Assembly (NCBI GenBank): GCA_903862245.1
Contig: CAIOXL010000102.1
Span: 1-51,133, forward strand
DNA from: an uncultured Geobacteraceae bacterium
GTDB lineage: Bacteria > Desulfobacterota > Desulfuromonadia > Geobacterales > Pseudopelobacteraceae
Length of the DNA stretch: 51,133 bases
Reading direction: 5' to 3'
The position numbers and the translations under genes are program-made. Shown here piece after piece: positions 40,944 through 50,629 of the stretch. Within the stretch, counting starts at the first letter, position 1; each line of letters begins with the position of its first letter. The notes under the pieces were generated by a model, which ran no database searches, was not told the DNA's origin, and was given only the letters and a program-made list of their open reading frames with translations.

Positions 40944-42673
40944 TGCTGTATTCGCGCTATTTTATACCGACCATCAAGGAAACTCCGTCTGATGCCGAGG
41001 TGGTTTCCCATCAGTTGATGCTGCGTGCCGGAATGATCCGCAAGCTTGCCTCCGGGATTTACAATTATTTGCCCCTTGGCTTGCGCTCAATTCGCAAGTT
41101 TGAGAACATCGTACGTGAAGAGATGGACCGGTCCGGTGCAATCGAAATGTTGATGCCGAGCGTCCAACCGGCTGAACTTTGGCAGGAATCCGGTCGCTGG
41201 GCGTTTTATGGCAAGGAACTGCTGCGATTCAAAGACCGTAAGGATGCTGAGTTTTGTATGGGACCGACCCATGAAGAGGTCATCACTGATATGGTTCGGC
41301 GTGAGATAAAAAGCTATCGTCAGATGCCGATAAACTTTTATCAGATCCAGGGTAAGTTCCGAGACGAAATACGTCCCCGCTTCGGCTTGATGCGCGGCCG
41401 GGAGTTCATCATGAAGGATGCCTACTCCTTTGACGTTGACAGCTCTGCCGCCGACCTTTCCTACACCAAGATGTTTGATGCGTACATGCGCATTTTCGAA
41501 CGGTGCGGACTTAATTTCAGAGCGGTCGAAGCCGATACCGGCAGCATTGGCGGCTCTTCGTCCCATGAGTTCATGGTGCTGGCAGATTCAGGGGAGGATG
41601 CCATTGTCTCCTGTGATGCCTGCCGGTACGCCGCAAATGTGGAGAAGGCTGAATCACCTTTGTTTACAGCTGGATATGATTCAAACAATGAACCATTGCA
41701 GAAGGTTTCAACCCCGGACATGAAAACTATTGCCGATGTTGCCGCGTTTCTGAATGTTGCTGCTGATCAAACCGTAAAGACACTTGTGTACGCATCTGAC
41801 AGCGGCGAGCTGGTCATGGCGCTGCTGCGCGGCGATCATGAACTTAACGAACTCAAGCTCAAGAATCACCTGGGGTGGGATGAAATCCAGATGGCGACGG
41901 AAGAGCAGATTTTCGCCTGTACCGGCTCTCCTGTCGGTTTTCTTGGCCCCATCGGGCTGGTCATGGATATTCCGGTCATAGCAGACAATGTGGTCCAGGG
42001 GATGAGCTCTGTTGTTCTGGGCGCCAATGAAAAGGATGTGCACTGCATCAATGCCCGGCGTGGCCGTGACTTCGAGGTTACCCGCTTTGCGGATATCCGT
42101 ACTGTTGAGGCTGGCGATGCCTGTCCCCGCTGTGCGAGCGGCAAGCTGGAAATGTGGCGCGGCATTGAAGTCGGGCATGTTTTCAAGCTCGGGACCAAAT
42201 ATTCCAAAGCACTTAATGCCACCTATCTTGATGCCAATGGCAAAGAACAGGTTATTTTCATGGGATGCTACGGTATCGGCATCGGCCGCACTGTTGCTGC
42301 CGCGATTGAGCAGAACCATGACGAACACGGCATCATATTCCCCCTGCCGATTGCTCCGTTTCACTGTTCGGTGGTTGCAGTCAATACCAAAGATGCCGCA
42401 GTCATGAGCGCCGCCGAAGAGATCTACTCGCATCTCGGAAAATCCGGCGTTGAGGTGCTTTTTGACGATCGTGATGAACGACCGGGAGTGAAGTTCAAGG
42501 ATAATGATCTGATTGGCATTCCGCTCCGGATTGTGGTCGGCAGCAAGGGCCTCGCCGAAGGGAAGGTCGAGATGAAAATCCGTGCGACCGGTGAAGTTCT
42601 TTCACTGCCGCTGGATGAAGTGACAGCAACGGTTACGCAACTGATAGATGCAGCATTGGCTTACAAGAAATAA
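40943..42673 (+). CDS. proS: Prolyl-tRNA synthetase (bacterial type)
   Basis: Charges tRNA-Pro with proline. The 576-residue class II synthetase starts MLYSRYFIPTIKETPSDAEV, has motif 1 around GIYNYLPLGLRSIRK, motif 2 FRDEIRPRFGLMRGREFIMK, a YbaK-like editing insertion (about residues 225-385, with ALLRGDHELNELKLKNHLGW) and motif 3 GCYGIGIGRTVAAAIEQNHD, then the anticodon domain. Length is typical of the bacterial type. It overlaps ispG by 1 nt (TAATG), so the two are translationally coupled. Confidence 0.96.
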   Translation: MLYSRYFIPTIKETPSDAEVVSHQLMLRAGMIRKLASGIYNYLPLGLRSIRKFENIVREEMDRSGAIEMLMPSVQPAELWQESGRWAFYGKELLRFKDRKDAEFCMGPTHEEVITDMVRREIKSYRQMPINFYQIQGKFRDEIRPRFGLMRGREFIMKDAYSFDVDSSAADLSYTKMFDAYMRIFERCGLNFRAVEADTGSIGGSSSHEFMVLADSGEDAIVSCDACRYAANVEKAESPLFTAGYDSNNEPLQKVSTPDMKTIADVAAFLNVAADQTVKTLVYASDSGELVMALLRGDHELNELKLKNHLGWDEIQMATEEQIFACTGSPVGFLGPIGLVMDIPVIADNVVQGMSSVVLGANEKDVHCINARRGRDFEVTRFADIRTVEAGDACPRCASGKLEMWRGIEVGHVFKLGTKYSKALNATYLDANGKEQVIFMGCYGIGIGRTVAAAIEQNHDEHGIIFPLPIAPFHCSVVAVNTKDAAVMSAAEEIYSHLGKSGVEVLFDDRDERPGVKFKDNDLIGIPLRIVVGSKGLAEGKVEMKIRATGEVLSLPLDEVTATVTQLIDAALAYKK

Positions 42674-42700
42674 CCACCACCGCCAACGCGAGGTTTAGTA

Positions 42701-44011
42701 ATGCAGTCAAGTCAGATTTGGGATCCCCAGCACGAGTGTATGCCTCGTGAAGAGCTTGAGCAGTTCCAGCTGGAGCGCCTTCAGGCAACGTTAAATCGTG
42801 TGTACAAGAATGTGCCCTGCTACCGCACCAAGTTCAATGATCTCGGCATCGTCCCTGAAGACGTGTATTCCCTGTCTGATCTGTCGAAGCTCCCCTTTAC
42901 AACCAAGGAGGATCTGCGGCGCAACTACCCGTACGGTATGTTTGCGGTACCGCTGCGTGAAGTTGTCCGGATTCACTCGTCGTCCGGTACCACCGGTAAG
43001 CCGACTGTTGTCGGCTATACCAAAAATGACCTCAGAATGTGGTCCAACCTGGTGGCTCGCATCATGACAGCTGCCGGCGTTACTCACGACGATGTTGTGC
43101 AGATAGCGTTCGGTTACGGCATGTTTACCGGTGCCTTCGGTCTTCATTACGGTTCTGAGACGATCGGTGCCGCAGTGATTCCCATGAGCGGCGGCAACAG
43201 CGACAAGCAGATCATGATCATGCAGGATTACAAGTCTACCGCGCTTGTCTGCACGCCGAGTTACGCGGTCACCCTCGCAGATCTGATCGACAAGCAGGGC
43301 ATTGACCCACGGACACTTTCCCTCAAAGTCGGTCTTTTTGGCGGCGAGCCGTGGTCCGAGGCTTTGCGCAGTGAAATTGAAGCGCGCCTCCAGATTATTG
43401 CCACCGATAATTATGGCCTGTCCGAAATTATCGGCCCCGGTGTGGCGGGTGAGTGCCGTTATAAAAACGGCATGCATATCGCCGAAGATGCCTTTATTGC
43501 TGAAATAATCGACCCTGAAACCTGCAGGGTGCTCCCGCCGGGAAGTGTCGGAGAACTGGTGCTGACATCAATCAGCAAGGAAGCCTTTCCGATGATCCGT
43601 TACCGCACTCGGGATATTACCAGTCTTGATTATACTCAGTGCGAATGCGGTCGGACCATGGTCAGGATGAAAAAGACCTCGGGGCGCTCTGATGACATGC
43701 TGATTATCAAGGGGGTCAATGTTTTTCCCTCTCAAATCGAAGAGGTTCTGCTCGCGATTGAGGGATGTGAGCCGCACTACCAGCTGGTTGTTGATCGTAA
43801 AGGTGCGCTGGATGTTCTGGAGGTCTGCATTGAGGTGCGTGAAAACATTTTCTTTGATGAAATGAAAAAACAGCGCGCGTTTCTTGATATGGTGGGCAAG
43901 AGAATCGATTCTGTTCTGGGAGTCGGGGTTACGGTACGACTGGTGGAACCGGACAGTATATCGCGCCATGAGGGGAAGGCCCAGAGAGTCATTGACAAAC
44001 GGAAAGTCTGA
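42701..44011 (+). CDS. paaK: Phenylacetate-CoA ligase (PaaK family)
   Basis: An AMP-forming ligase that activates phenylacetate or a similar aryl acid to its CoA thioester. The 436-residue protein has [20 protein letters not shown] at the start, the P-loop [19 protein letters not shown] near 95, [39 protein letters not shown] near 235, YRTRDITSL near 305, and the C-terminal [20 protein letters not shown] with the hinge and catalytic-Lys region. Adjacent genes are not aromatic degradation genes; in anaerobes such paralogs often sit apart. A strong terminator follows. Ribosome site is GCGAGG. Confidence 0.9.
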   Translation: MQSSQIWDPQHECMPREELEQFQLERLQATLNRVYKNVPCYRTKFNDLGIVPEDVYSLSDLSKLPFTTKEDLRRNYPYGMFAVPLREVVRIHSSSGTTGKPTVVGYTKNDLRMWSNLVARIMTAAGVTHDDVVQIAFGYGMFTGAFGLHYGSETIGAAVIPMSGGNSDKQIMIMQDYKSTALVCTPSYAVTLADLIDKQGIDPRTLSLKVGLFGGEPWSEALRSEIEARLQIIATDNYGLSEIIGPGVAGECRYKNGMHIAEDAFIAEIIDPETCRVLPPGSVGELVLTSISKEAFPMIRYRTRDITSLDYTQCECGRTMVRMKKTSGRSDDMLIIKGVNVFPSQIEEVLLAIEGCEPHYQLVVDRKGALDVLEVCIEVRENIFFDEMKKQRAFLDMVGKRIDSVLGVGVTVRLVEPDSISRHEGKAQRVIDKRKV

Positions 44012-44037
44012 TATAGCCGTTTGTCCGATACACAGCT

Positions 44038-44076
44038 AAAACCGCCCATCAGCTGTTATGCTGATGGGCGGTTTTA
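44038..44076 (+). terminator. Strong terminator after paaK
   Basis: A 16-bp perfect stem (44038-44053 with 44060-44075; core ACCGCCCATCAGC/GCTGATGGGCGGT) closes a 6-nt loop TGTTAT and ends in TTTT. Confidence 0.88.
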
Positions 44077-44153
44077 TTCTGACACCTTAAATTTCGATAC
44101 AACAAATCGTTAGAAGCATAACGAAATAAACGGCAGTAAAAGACAGGGAACCA

Positions 44154-44615
44154 ATGACTACCAGAAAACAATCTGCAGGCGACATTATTGAAGCTCGCTG
44201 TACCAAGTGTCGCGAAGTGCTGAATCACAGAATCGTTGCCATGGTAGAAGGAAAAGTTGTACGGGTTGAGTGCAATACCTGCCAGGGTGTTCACAATTAT
44301 TATCCGCCACCAGTCGTTAAGGTGGCGAAAATTCCCAAGAATCCTGCCGGAAGTAAAGCCCGCGCAACCTCTGCAACCCCGCGCGCCGCAAAGAAGGATC
44401 CCGTAGAAATCGAGCGTGAAGAATGGGCAGCACTTTCCCCTGCCTTCGACCATGATAAAGCGGTTCCGTATGACATGAACAGCAGATTTCCGGTCAGGCG
44501 CCTGGTGCTTCACCCTCTGTTCGGCATCGGTATTGTCAGGGCGGTCATTGTGCCGAACAAGATGCAGGTACTCTTCAAAGACGGTATCAAACTGCTTCGC
44601 TGTTTCTGTATGTAA
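44154..44615 (+). CDS. Zinc-ribbon protein with a CarD/UvrD-tail-like C-terminus
   Basis: A 153-residue protein I do not recognise as a named family. Its N-terminus has two CxxC pairs (RCTKCREV and ECNTCQGV, 23 residues apart), a likely zinc ribbon. A Lys/Pro/Ala-rich linker (about 55-90) follows. The C-terminus, RRLVLHPLFGIGIVRAVIVP then MQVLFKDGIKLLRC, resembles the small Tudor-like barrel of CarD and UvrD tails that binds RNA polymerase (pattern VxHxxFGxGxV...VxFxxGxKxL). This suggests a transcription- or repair-linked role, as inference. It is a single gene between two terminated units, with AGGGA before the ATG. Confidence 0.65.
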   Translation: MTTRKQSAGDIIEARCTKCREVLNHRIVAMVEGKVVRVECNTCQGVHNYYPPPVVKVAKIPKNPAGSKARATSATPRAAKKDPVEIEREEWAALSPAFDHDKAVPYDMNSRFPVRRLVLHPLFGIGIVRAVIVPNKMQVLFKDGIKLLRCFCM

Positions 44616-44631
44616 CTCAACGAATTTAGCC

Positions 44632-44660
44632 TTGATTTATACGGCTGTTTGCATTACTAA
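44632..44660 (+). promoter_or_regulatory. Promoter of the fumarase gene
   Basis: TTGATT (44632-44637), 17-nt spacer, TACTAA (44655-44660). The start would be near 44667, giving a leader of about 57 nt. Confidence 0.5.
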
Positions 44661-44723
44661 CTAGCCAATACCGTATACACTGCTGCGCTCTGCGGCTACT
44701 CACAATCTGAAAGGAGAGCACCG

Positions 44724-46349
44724 ATGTCTGTCAAACCCTTTGTTTATCAGGATCCGTTTCCGCTTGCGAAAGACGAAACCAAATACCGTAAAATTGAAGG
44801 TTCGGAGAAATATATACTTGTTGAGAAGTTTTCCGATACAGACGTTGTGCGTGTCTGTCCTGAAGCGCTCTCAATTCTGGCCAATGAAGCCATGAAAGAT
44901 GTTTCTTTCCTGCTTCGTCCTGCTCACAATGAGCAGGTTGCCAAAATTCTGAGCGACCCGGAAGCATCCATGAATGACAAGGGTGTTGCTCTTGCCTTTC
45001 TGCGCAATGCCGAGATCGCCGCCCAGTTTGATCTGCCGGTCTGTCAGGATACCGGCACGGCGACAGTGGCTGCAAAGAAGGGGCAACAGATCTGGACCGG
45101 AGTTAAGGACGAAGAGTGGCTGTCCAAAGGGATTTACAAAACCTATACGGAAGAGAACCTGCGTTACTCCCAGACCGTTGCACTCGATATGTACGAAGAG
45201 ATCAACACCGGTACCAACCTGCCTGCCCAGATCGATATTCTGGCAACAGACGGTGATTACTACAAGTTTGTGTTCATGGCCAAAGGGGGCGGTTCCGCCA
45301 ACAAAACCATGCTGTACCAGGAAACAAAGGCGCTGCTGACACCGGAAAAGCTGTTCAAATTTCTCGTTGAAAAGATGAAGTACCTTGGCACCGCTGCCTG
45401 CCCGCCGTATCACATCGCCTTTGTCATCGGCGGGACCTCTGCCGATGCCTGCATGAAAACGGTCAAGCTGGCCACAGCCAAGGAACTGGACGGCCTGCCG
45501 ACCAGCGGCAATGCTCACGGTCAGGCGTTCCGTGATGTGGAGCTTGAGGACCGGCTGCTGGAGGCCGCCCAGAAGCTCGGTATCGGCGCCCAGTTCGGCG
45601 GAAAATATTTTGCCCATGATGTCCGGGTTATCCGCCTGCCGCGCCACGGCGCTTCCTGCCCGGTCGGTATGGCTGTGTCCTGTTCGGCTGATCGCAACAT
45701 CAAGGCGAAAATCACCAAAGACGGCCTGTTTGTGGAAGAAATGGACCGCAATCCGGGCCGTTTGATTCCCGCCCAGTATCGCGGCAAGCATGAGCATGGC
45801 GTCAAGATCGACCTGAACAAGCCGATGAAGGAAATTCTGGCGGAACTGTCCAAGCATCCGGTGTCCACGCCACTCCTGCTGTCCGGCACGATTGTGGTCG
45901 GTCGTGACATTGCCCACGCCAAGTTCAAGGAAATCATGGATAGCGGCAAGCCGCTTCCCGAGTATCTTCTCAACCACCCCATCTATTACGCCGGCCCTGC
46001 TAAAACACCCGCAGGGAAAGCGTCCGGCTCCTTTGGCCCCACCACAGCCGGCCGCATGGATTCGTATGTTGATGAGCTGCAGTCCAAGGGGGGATCATTG
46101 ATCATGATTGCCAAAGGGAACCGCAGCCAGCAGGTGACCGATGCCTGTAAGAAATTCGGTGGTTTCTACCTCGGTTCCATCGGCGGCCCGGCGGCTGTTC
46201 TGGCTGAGGAAAACATCAAAAAAGTTGAATGCATCGATTTCCCTGAACTGGGGATGGAAGCGGTCTGGAAGATTGAAGTAGAGAATTTCCCGGCATTCAT
46301 TCTGGTTGATGATAAGGGAACGGACTTTTTTAAACAGCTTGGTTTGTAG
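44724..46349 (+). CDS. Class I (iron-sulfur) fumarate hydratase
   Basis: Interconverts fumarate and malate in the TCA cycle using an oxygen-sensitive [4Fe-4S] cluster. The 541-residue protein is the single-chain FumA/FumB-like form, with alpha domain [20 protein letters not shown] near 100 (cluster Cys), [19 protein letters not shown] near 190, [20 protein letters not shown] near 230 and [20 protein letters not shown] near 305, and beta domain [20 protein letters not shown] near 380, [22 protein letters not shown]-like near 425 and [20 protein letters not shown] near 480. GGAGAG precedes the ATG. A bidirectional hairpin follows. Confidence 0.95.
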   Translation: MSVKPFVYQDPFPLAKDETKYRKIEGSEKYILVEKFSDTDVVRVCPEALSILANEAMKDVSFLLRPAHNEQVAKILSDPEASMNDKGVALAFLRNAEIAAQFDLPVCQDTGTATVAAKKGQQIWTGVKDEEWLSKGIYKTYTEENLRYSQTVALDMYEEINTGTNLPAQIDILATDGDYYKFVFMAKGGGSANKTMLYQETKALLTPEKLFKFLVEKMKYLGTAACPPYHIAFVIGGTSADACMKTVKLATAKELDGLPTSGNAHGQAFRDVELEDRLLEAAQKLGIGAQFGGKYFAHDVRVIRLPRHGASCPVGMAVSCSADRNIKAKITKDGLFVEEMDRNPGRLIPAQYRGKHEHGVKIDLNKPMKEILAELSKHPVSTPLLLSGTIVVGRDIAHAKFKEIMDSGKPLPEYLLNHPIYYAGPAKTPAGKASGSFGPTTAGRMDSYVDELQSKGGSLIMIAKGNRSQQVTDACKKFGGFYLGSIGGPAAVLAEENIKKVECIDFPELGMEAVWKIEVENFPAFILVDDKGTDFFKQLGL

Positions 46350-46372
46350 AATCAGCTGACCATTTGTATAAG

Positions 46373-46405
46373 AAAAGCCCCGACTGCCATGCGGTCGGGG
46401 CTTTT
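46373..46405. terminator. Bidirectional terminator between fumarase and recC
   Basis: A 12-bp stem AAAAGCCCCGAC/GTCGGGGCTTTT (46373-46384 and 46394-46405) with a 9-nt loop and T-rich ends on both strands serves both converging genes. Confidence 0.88.
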
Positions 46406-46407
46406 CT

Positions 46408-49400
46408 TTATTGCTGCAACGCTGCAGCAAGCGGCCCGTATACCCGTTCCGCCAGCGCAGACAGCTCATCACCCCACGGCTCCTCGCCGCCAAAACAGAG
46501 AGAAACCGCTTGATTGTCCCGTTCTCCCGGAACAGATCTCCGTTGATCTCCCCGCCAGCAGGTTTCGGCCTTGTGCTGATCTCCTCTGGAAACTGCCCAT
46601 GAGGTTTCTGGAAAAAACCGGAGTGGTTGCTGCATCCCTTCGCAATACAACTCCAGAAGATCCGCCAGTATGTCGGCAGCACAATTGACCGGCGGCAGCT
46701 CCAGTGACGTGTCGGATGCAATCATTCGGCTGTGAACCGGATAGCCGGGCGCCGGTGTGACATTCAGCAGCAGGTGCTCAAGCCATATGGCAAGGCGGTC
46801 CTTCCCTTTCAGTGCCGCACAGCGCCAGCGCAGGTGCGTGCCGCTCCGACAGTTTTCAATATGGGCAGTGAGGGTCAGGGAGCCATGGGTAAACTGTACT
46901 GAGAAGGATTCCAGCGGGGTGCCACGGTGTGGCGAAACGGTTTCGGCAAACTGGCGGCTTGACTCCCAGACAGGCTCAAATACCGCCCTGCCGGCTGACA
47001 GCGGCGGTAGAACCCCGCGAGAGCGTGCTGCGGACAGGCAGCTGTCAAAGTCAGCTCCTTCCAGCAGTCGGCTGACCAGTTCCTGTGAAAGTGTGTAGCG
47101 CGCCAGTGAATCCAGAGCAAACGGTTCGGCATCATCAGGCTCGTCAGCCGGGTTGAACGGAGTAATCCGGAGCCGCTGCTCAAGGAACGCGGCGCACGGA
47201 TTAGCCAGAAAACGGGCCAGAGTGTGCAGATCAATCTCCCGGGGTACTGTACGGTCAAACGGCAACGGTTGTTGAAGAAACTCCCGGCCGGTGAGTCCGG
47301 TTACCCGTCCGGCTTCCAGAGCCAGGCAGCTTTCACGGTCATAACTGAAATAATGTGCAGGGTCATGACCGTTAAAGTAGAGCGGGCTGAACCCCTGAAG
47401 CCGGTGCCGGACAAGAACTGAAGCCGGGGTTACTCCATCCGGACCGACACATCCGTTGGTGACATAGTCCATGAGTTCTGCAACCAGGATTGAGGGTGGT
47501 ATGGTGCTGTTGTCGCGGTTGTTCTGGCCATTGTAGCTGATGCAGAGACGATCTTCTGCTGCCATGAGCGCCTCAAGGAACAGATAGCGGTCCTCATCCC
47601 GCAGAGACCGGTCACCCCGTCTGCGGGGGGCATTCATCAGGCTGAATCCGGGCGGTGTTTCCGTGCGGGGGAATTCGCCGTCATTCATGCCGGCCAGCCA
47701 GAGCACTCTCATCGGGATACTCCGCATCGGCAGCATTGCACAAAATGTGATAGAACCGCCCATAAAGCCGTATCCGCCACCGCTCCTGGAAAGTGTTTCG
47801 GTAAGGTGGTCCCGCACAGCATCACGAGCCATCGGCCGTGTGAAACCATGGACAGTACTGGCCTCCCGGAGCGAGTTGAGTGCTTTGGCGACGGTAAGCG
47901 GTCCTGTCGTGTCACCTTCGTCCGGTGCTAACATACAGAGTGCGGTTGAAGTGAGAACATCTGCCCATGACGTTAGTGTGCGCTGCACACTCAAACGGGT
48001 GGAACAGTCCCGGACGGCGGAGACAAACTCTGTCAGTTTTCCCAGTGTTGCTGCCTGTTGTCCTGTTGAGGCGGGGTAGGGGAGTATGTCGTTGAAGGTG
48101 GCAGAATCTGCCGGTGACATGGCGTAGCCGAGAAGCAGTCTGTCCAGACCGGCTTGCCAGCTGAACTCGGAATAGTGCGGGAATCCGAGATCGGCACGGT
48201 GGTCGGCGTCCAGTCCCCAGCGCACTGTGCAGTCAGTCAGCCAGGTTCTGATGGTAGCGAGTTCATCTCCGTCAACGGTAAACCGGCGCATAACCGCCGG
48301 GGTTTCCAGAAGTCCCAGCATTTCGTTGAGGGTAAAACGGCCGGATAACGAATCAATGAGTGTGAGGAACGCGTCAACAAAAAGGCTTTCCCGGCGGATA
48401 CTCCGGTCGGCGATCGTATAGGGGAGCGGCGGACGTCTGGACGAGCGGGTGTTAAACACTGAGCTGATATAGGGGGCGTATAGTTCAATGTTCGGGATCA
48501 TGACAACAATGTGGCGCGGTTCCAGTCCGGGCAGTTCATCAAACTGGGCCAGCAGATTGTCGTACAAAACCTCCATTTCACGCAGTGGCCCATGACACGA
48601 GTGGATCTGCAGTGAGCGGTCTGCCTCGGTAACCAGCCACTTTTCGCTGCATGCCGGACGATCTGTCAACGTACGGATGTCATTTTGAATGGCTGCAAGG
48701 AGGGTCGTGGCGGGTGCCGCATGGTGAGGCGCGTCATCCAGCTCTTCCACCTCAAAACTGTAATTGAGCAGTGATTCAAAAAACTCCTGTCCCAGAGTGC
48801 CGAAGGAAGACAGCAGAGGGTTTCCGGTTTCATAATATTCTTCCGCTTCTTCCGGAAGCGTTGTCTTCAGTGCCCGCCGTGATTGTTCCTTTTCGGATAT
48901 GATGGTTCCCCAGTACTGCCCGCAGGGGTTGAGCAGATAACAGGTGACGTCACAGTACGCAGAAAGCAGCCGCAGGGCTTCAAGGTGGAACGGGGGCAGG
49001 TAGGATATGCCAAAGAGACTGATCCGGCGCGGTAACGTACCGTGTGGTGCTGCACGGCGGGAAACGTGATTATGCAGCCCCTTCAGCAGCGCTGCCCGGT
49101 GGCTGCCGATGCAGTCGTGGTTAATTGCCCGCCAGAGCTGTGCCTGCCAAACGTTGTCGTTGCCCTCATCCCAGGAAAGAATCTTCTCAGGCCGGAAGAT
49201 GGTGTATTGATCGAAACAGTCGGCGATCGACCGGGAGATCTGCATGGTACGCCGGTCATCCCGGCCGCCGCCAAGATAGGCTGCAACCGGCTCGAAGCCC
49301 TCCTGCCGTGAGAGGGACGGTAGTTGCGAAGCGACGCGCCAGGTGAGTGCGTTGCGGGTAAAAGCGGTGGATGAATATGATCCGGGCAGTACGGCTCTGA

Positions 49401-49620
49401 AGCAGCGGTCAAGAAGGTCGTTGGGAAAACTGAACTCAAGGCCGGCAGATACCCCCAGACGGGTGGCCAGCTCCATGGCAATCCAGCGGGCCATGCCATG
49501 ACTGAGAATGACGACGCTCTCATTTTCAAGGGGTGACAGAGGCGAGGAGCGGAGGTTGTCGGCAAATACTTCCAGCAGACGGTGCTGTGAACGGCTGGTT
49601 ATAAGTCGAAGTGTCCGCAT
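46408..49620 (-). CDS. recC: Exodeoxyribonuclease V subunit gamma (RecC)
   Basis: Subunit of the RecBCD helicase-nuclease that processes double-strand breaks and recognises Chi. The 1070-residue protein has the inactivated helicase-like fold of RecC: RLITSRSQHRLLEVFADNLR at the start, ESVVILSHGMARWIAMELAT, SLFGISYLPPFHLEALRLLS near 205, LEPRHIVVMIPNIELYAPYI near 370, GGSITFCAMLPMRSIPMRVL with WLAGMNDGEFPRTETPPGF near 640 and a nuclease-like C-domain. Length is close to E. coli RecC (about 1120). recB and recD are not next to it in this window. No Shine-Dalgarno is present; a TATAGT box lies 7 nt before the ATG. Confidence 0.9.
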   Translation of the reverse strand: MRTLRLITSRSQHRLLEVFADNLRSSPLSPLENESVVILSHGMARWIAMELATRLGVSAGLEFSFPNDLLDRCFRAVLPGSYSSTAFTRNALTWRVASQLPSLSRQEGFEPVAAYLGGGRDDRRTMQISRSIADCFDQYTIFRPEKILSWDEGNDNVWQAQLWRAINHDCIGSHRAALLKGLHNHVSRRAAPHGTLPRRISLFGISYLPPFHLEALRLLSAYCDVTCYLLNPCGQYWGTIISEKEQSRRALKTTLPEEAEEYYETGNPLLSSFGTLGQEFFESLLNYSFEVEELDDAPHHAAPATTLLAAIQNDIRTLTDRPACSEKWLVTEADRSLQIHSCHGPLREMEVLYDNLLAQFDELPGLEPRHIVVMIPNIELYAPYISSVFNTRSSRRPPLPYTIADRSIRRESLFVDAFLTLIDSLSGRFTLNEMLGLLETPAVMRRFTVDGDELATIRTWLTDCTVRWGLDADHRADLGFPHYSEFSWQAGLDRLLLGYAMSPADSATFNDILPYPASTGQQAATLGKLTEFVSAVRDCSTRLSVQRTLTSWADVLTSTALCMLAPDEGDTTGPLTVAKALNSLREASTVHGFTRPMARDAVRDHLTETLSRSGGGYGFMGGSITFCAMLPMRSIPMRVLWLAGMNDGEFPRTETPPGFSLMNAPRRRGDRSLRDEDRYLFLEALMAAEDRLCISYNGQNNRDNSTIPPSILVAELMDYVTNGCVGPDGVTPASVLVRHRLQGFSPLYFNGHDPAHYFSYDRESCLALEAGRVTGLTGREFLQQPLPFDRTVPREIDLHTLARFLANPCAAFLEQRLRITPFNPADEPDDAEPFALDSLARYTLSQELVSRLLEGADFDSCLSAARSRGVLPPLSAGRAVFEPVWESSRQFAETVSPHRGTPLESFSVQFTHGSLTLTAHIENCRSGTHLRWRCAALKGKDRLAIWLEHLLLNVTPAPGYPVHSRMIASDTSLELPPVNCAADILADLLELYCEGMQQPLRFFPETSWAVSRGDQHKAETCWRGDQRRSVPGERDNQAVSLCFGGEEPWGDELSALAERVYGPLAAALQQ

Positions 49621-49627
49621 ACCCGGA

Positions 49628-49655
49628 ACTATACCGGAATTGGCTGGACAAACAA
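49628..49655 (-). promoter_or_regulatory. Promoter-like pair directly before the recC start codon
   Basis: On the minus strand: TTGTTT (49650-49655, weak), 16-nt spacer, TATAGT (49628-49633, strong), then 7 nt and ATG 49620. It would yield a leaderless recC mRNA. Confidence 0.4.
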
Positions 49656-49702
49656 GCAGGAATTACGGTATGTGAACGTAAAATTAACGGAGGTACTTCA
49701 TA

Positions 49703-50584
49703 GTGCTCAAAAGCATGACCGGATATGGCAAAGGGGAACTATCCACCCCGCTCGGTACATTTCTGGTCGAAATTCGTTCAGTCAACCATCGCTATGGCGA
49801 AATTTCAGTACGTCTGCCACGATCGTTTTATCAATTTGAAAACGATATTAAGCGTCTGGCTTCCGTAACATTGAAGCGTGGCAAAATCGACATTTCCGTG
49901 CAGTGGGATGAATCTGCCGCTGCTGTTGCACTCCCGCAGCTGGATATGGCCGTTGCGCGGGGCTTCTTTGAAGCATACACCCGGTTGGCTAAAGAGCTCA
50001 ATCTGCCGCAGGATGCACCTCTTTCGTACATCATGTCACAAAAGGGTGTGATGAAAGAGGTGGCCGGCGCGGCTCTGGATGAGACTGAGCTGCAGCCGCA
50101 GCTGTTGGCGGCGGTGGAGGCCGCCGTGGCGGCACTTGACGCCATGCGGACCCGGGAAGGTGAGGCACTTGCCCGTGACCTGCGGGGCAGACGTCAGCAG
50201 GTTGCCGAGTGGGCCGCCTCAGTAGGGGGGCGCACCGCACAGGTTGTCGGGGAATATCGGCAGAAATTGAAGACCCGTCTGGATCAGCTGCTTGACGGCG
50301 CTGAAATGGATGAGGGGAGGCTGGCACAGGAGGTTGCGCTGTTGGCCGACCGCTGCGACATAACCGAAGAGCTGGTCCGGCTGTCAAGCCATTTCAGCCA
50401 GTTTGATGAAGCGCTCTCCAGTGACGAGCCGGTAGGACGAAAGCTTGATTTCCTGATGCAGGAGATGAATCGGGAGATTAACACCGTCGGGTCAAAATCA
50501 AATGATGCCGGTATCACAAATCTGGTTATCCAGATCAAAGCTGAAATGGAAAAGATGCGCGAACAGGTGCAGAACGTTGAATGA
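49703..50584 (+). CDS. yicC: YicC-family endoribonuclease
   Basis: A 293-residue YicC protein; the family includes RNases that cleave small RNAs. Hallmarks are LKSMTGYGKGE at the start, IRSVNHRYGEISVRLPR near 25, LKRGKIDISVQWDE near 60, and the C-terminal DUF1732 region DRCDITEELVRLSSHFSQF near 215 with GRKLDFLMQEMNREINTVGS and acidic residues likely involved in catalysis. GTG 49703 follows GGAGG by about 8 nt and matches the conserved N-terminus. gmk starts 45 nt after its stop, the usual yicC-gmk pairing. Confidence 0.93.
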   Translation: MLKSMTGYGKGELSTPLGTFLVEIRSVNHRYGEISVRLPRSFYQFENDIKRLASVTLKRGKIDISVQWDESAAAVALPQLDMAVARGFFEAYTRLAKELNLPQDAPLSYIMSQKGVMKEVAGAALDETELQPQLLAAVEAAVAALDAMRTREGEALARDLRGRRQQVAEWAASVGGRTAQVVGEYRQKLKTRLDQLLDGAEMDEGRLAQEVALLADRCDITEELVRLSSHFSQFDEALSSDEPVGRKLDFLMQEMNREINTVGSKSNDAGITNLVIQIKAEMEKMREQVQNVE

Positions 50585-50629
50585 CCTGCAATAAATCTAT
50601 CAGATAGAGCGAATGTTGAGGCAAATTTG

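Noticed and set aside
44871-45977. A 368-codon open frame antisense to the fumarase gene
   Set aside because: Fumarase motifs run through the whole region on the plus strand; the antisense translation has no family pattern or ribosome site.
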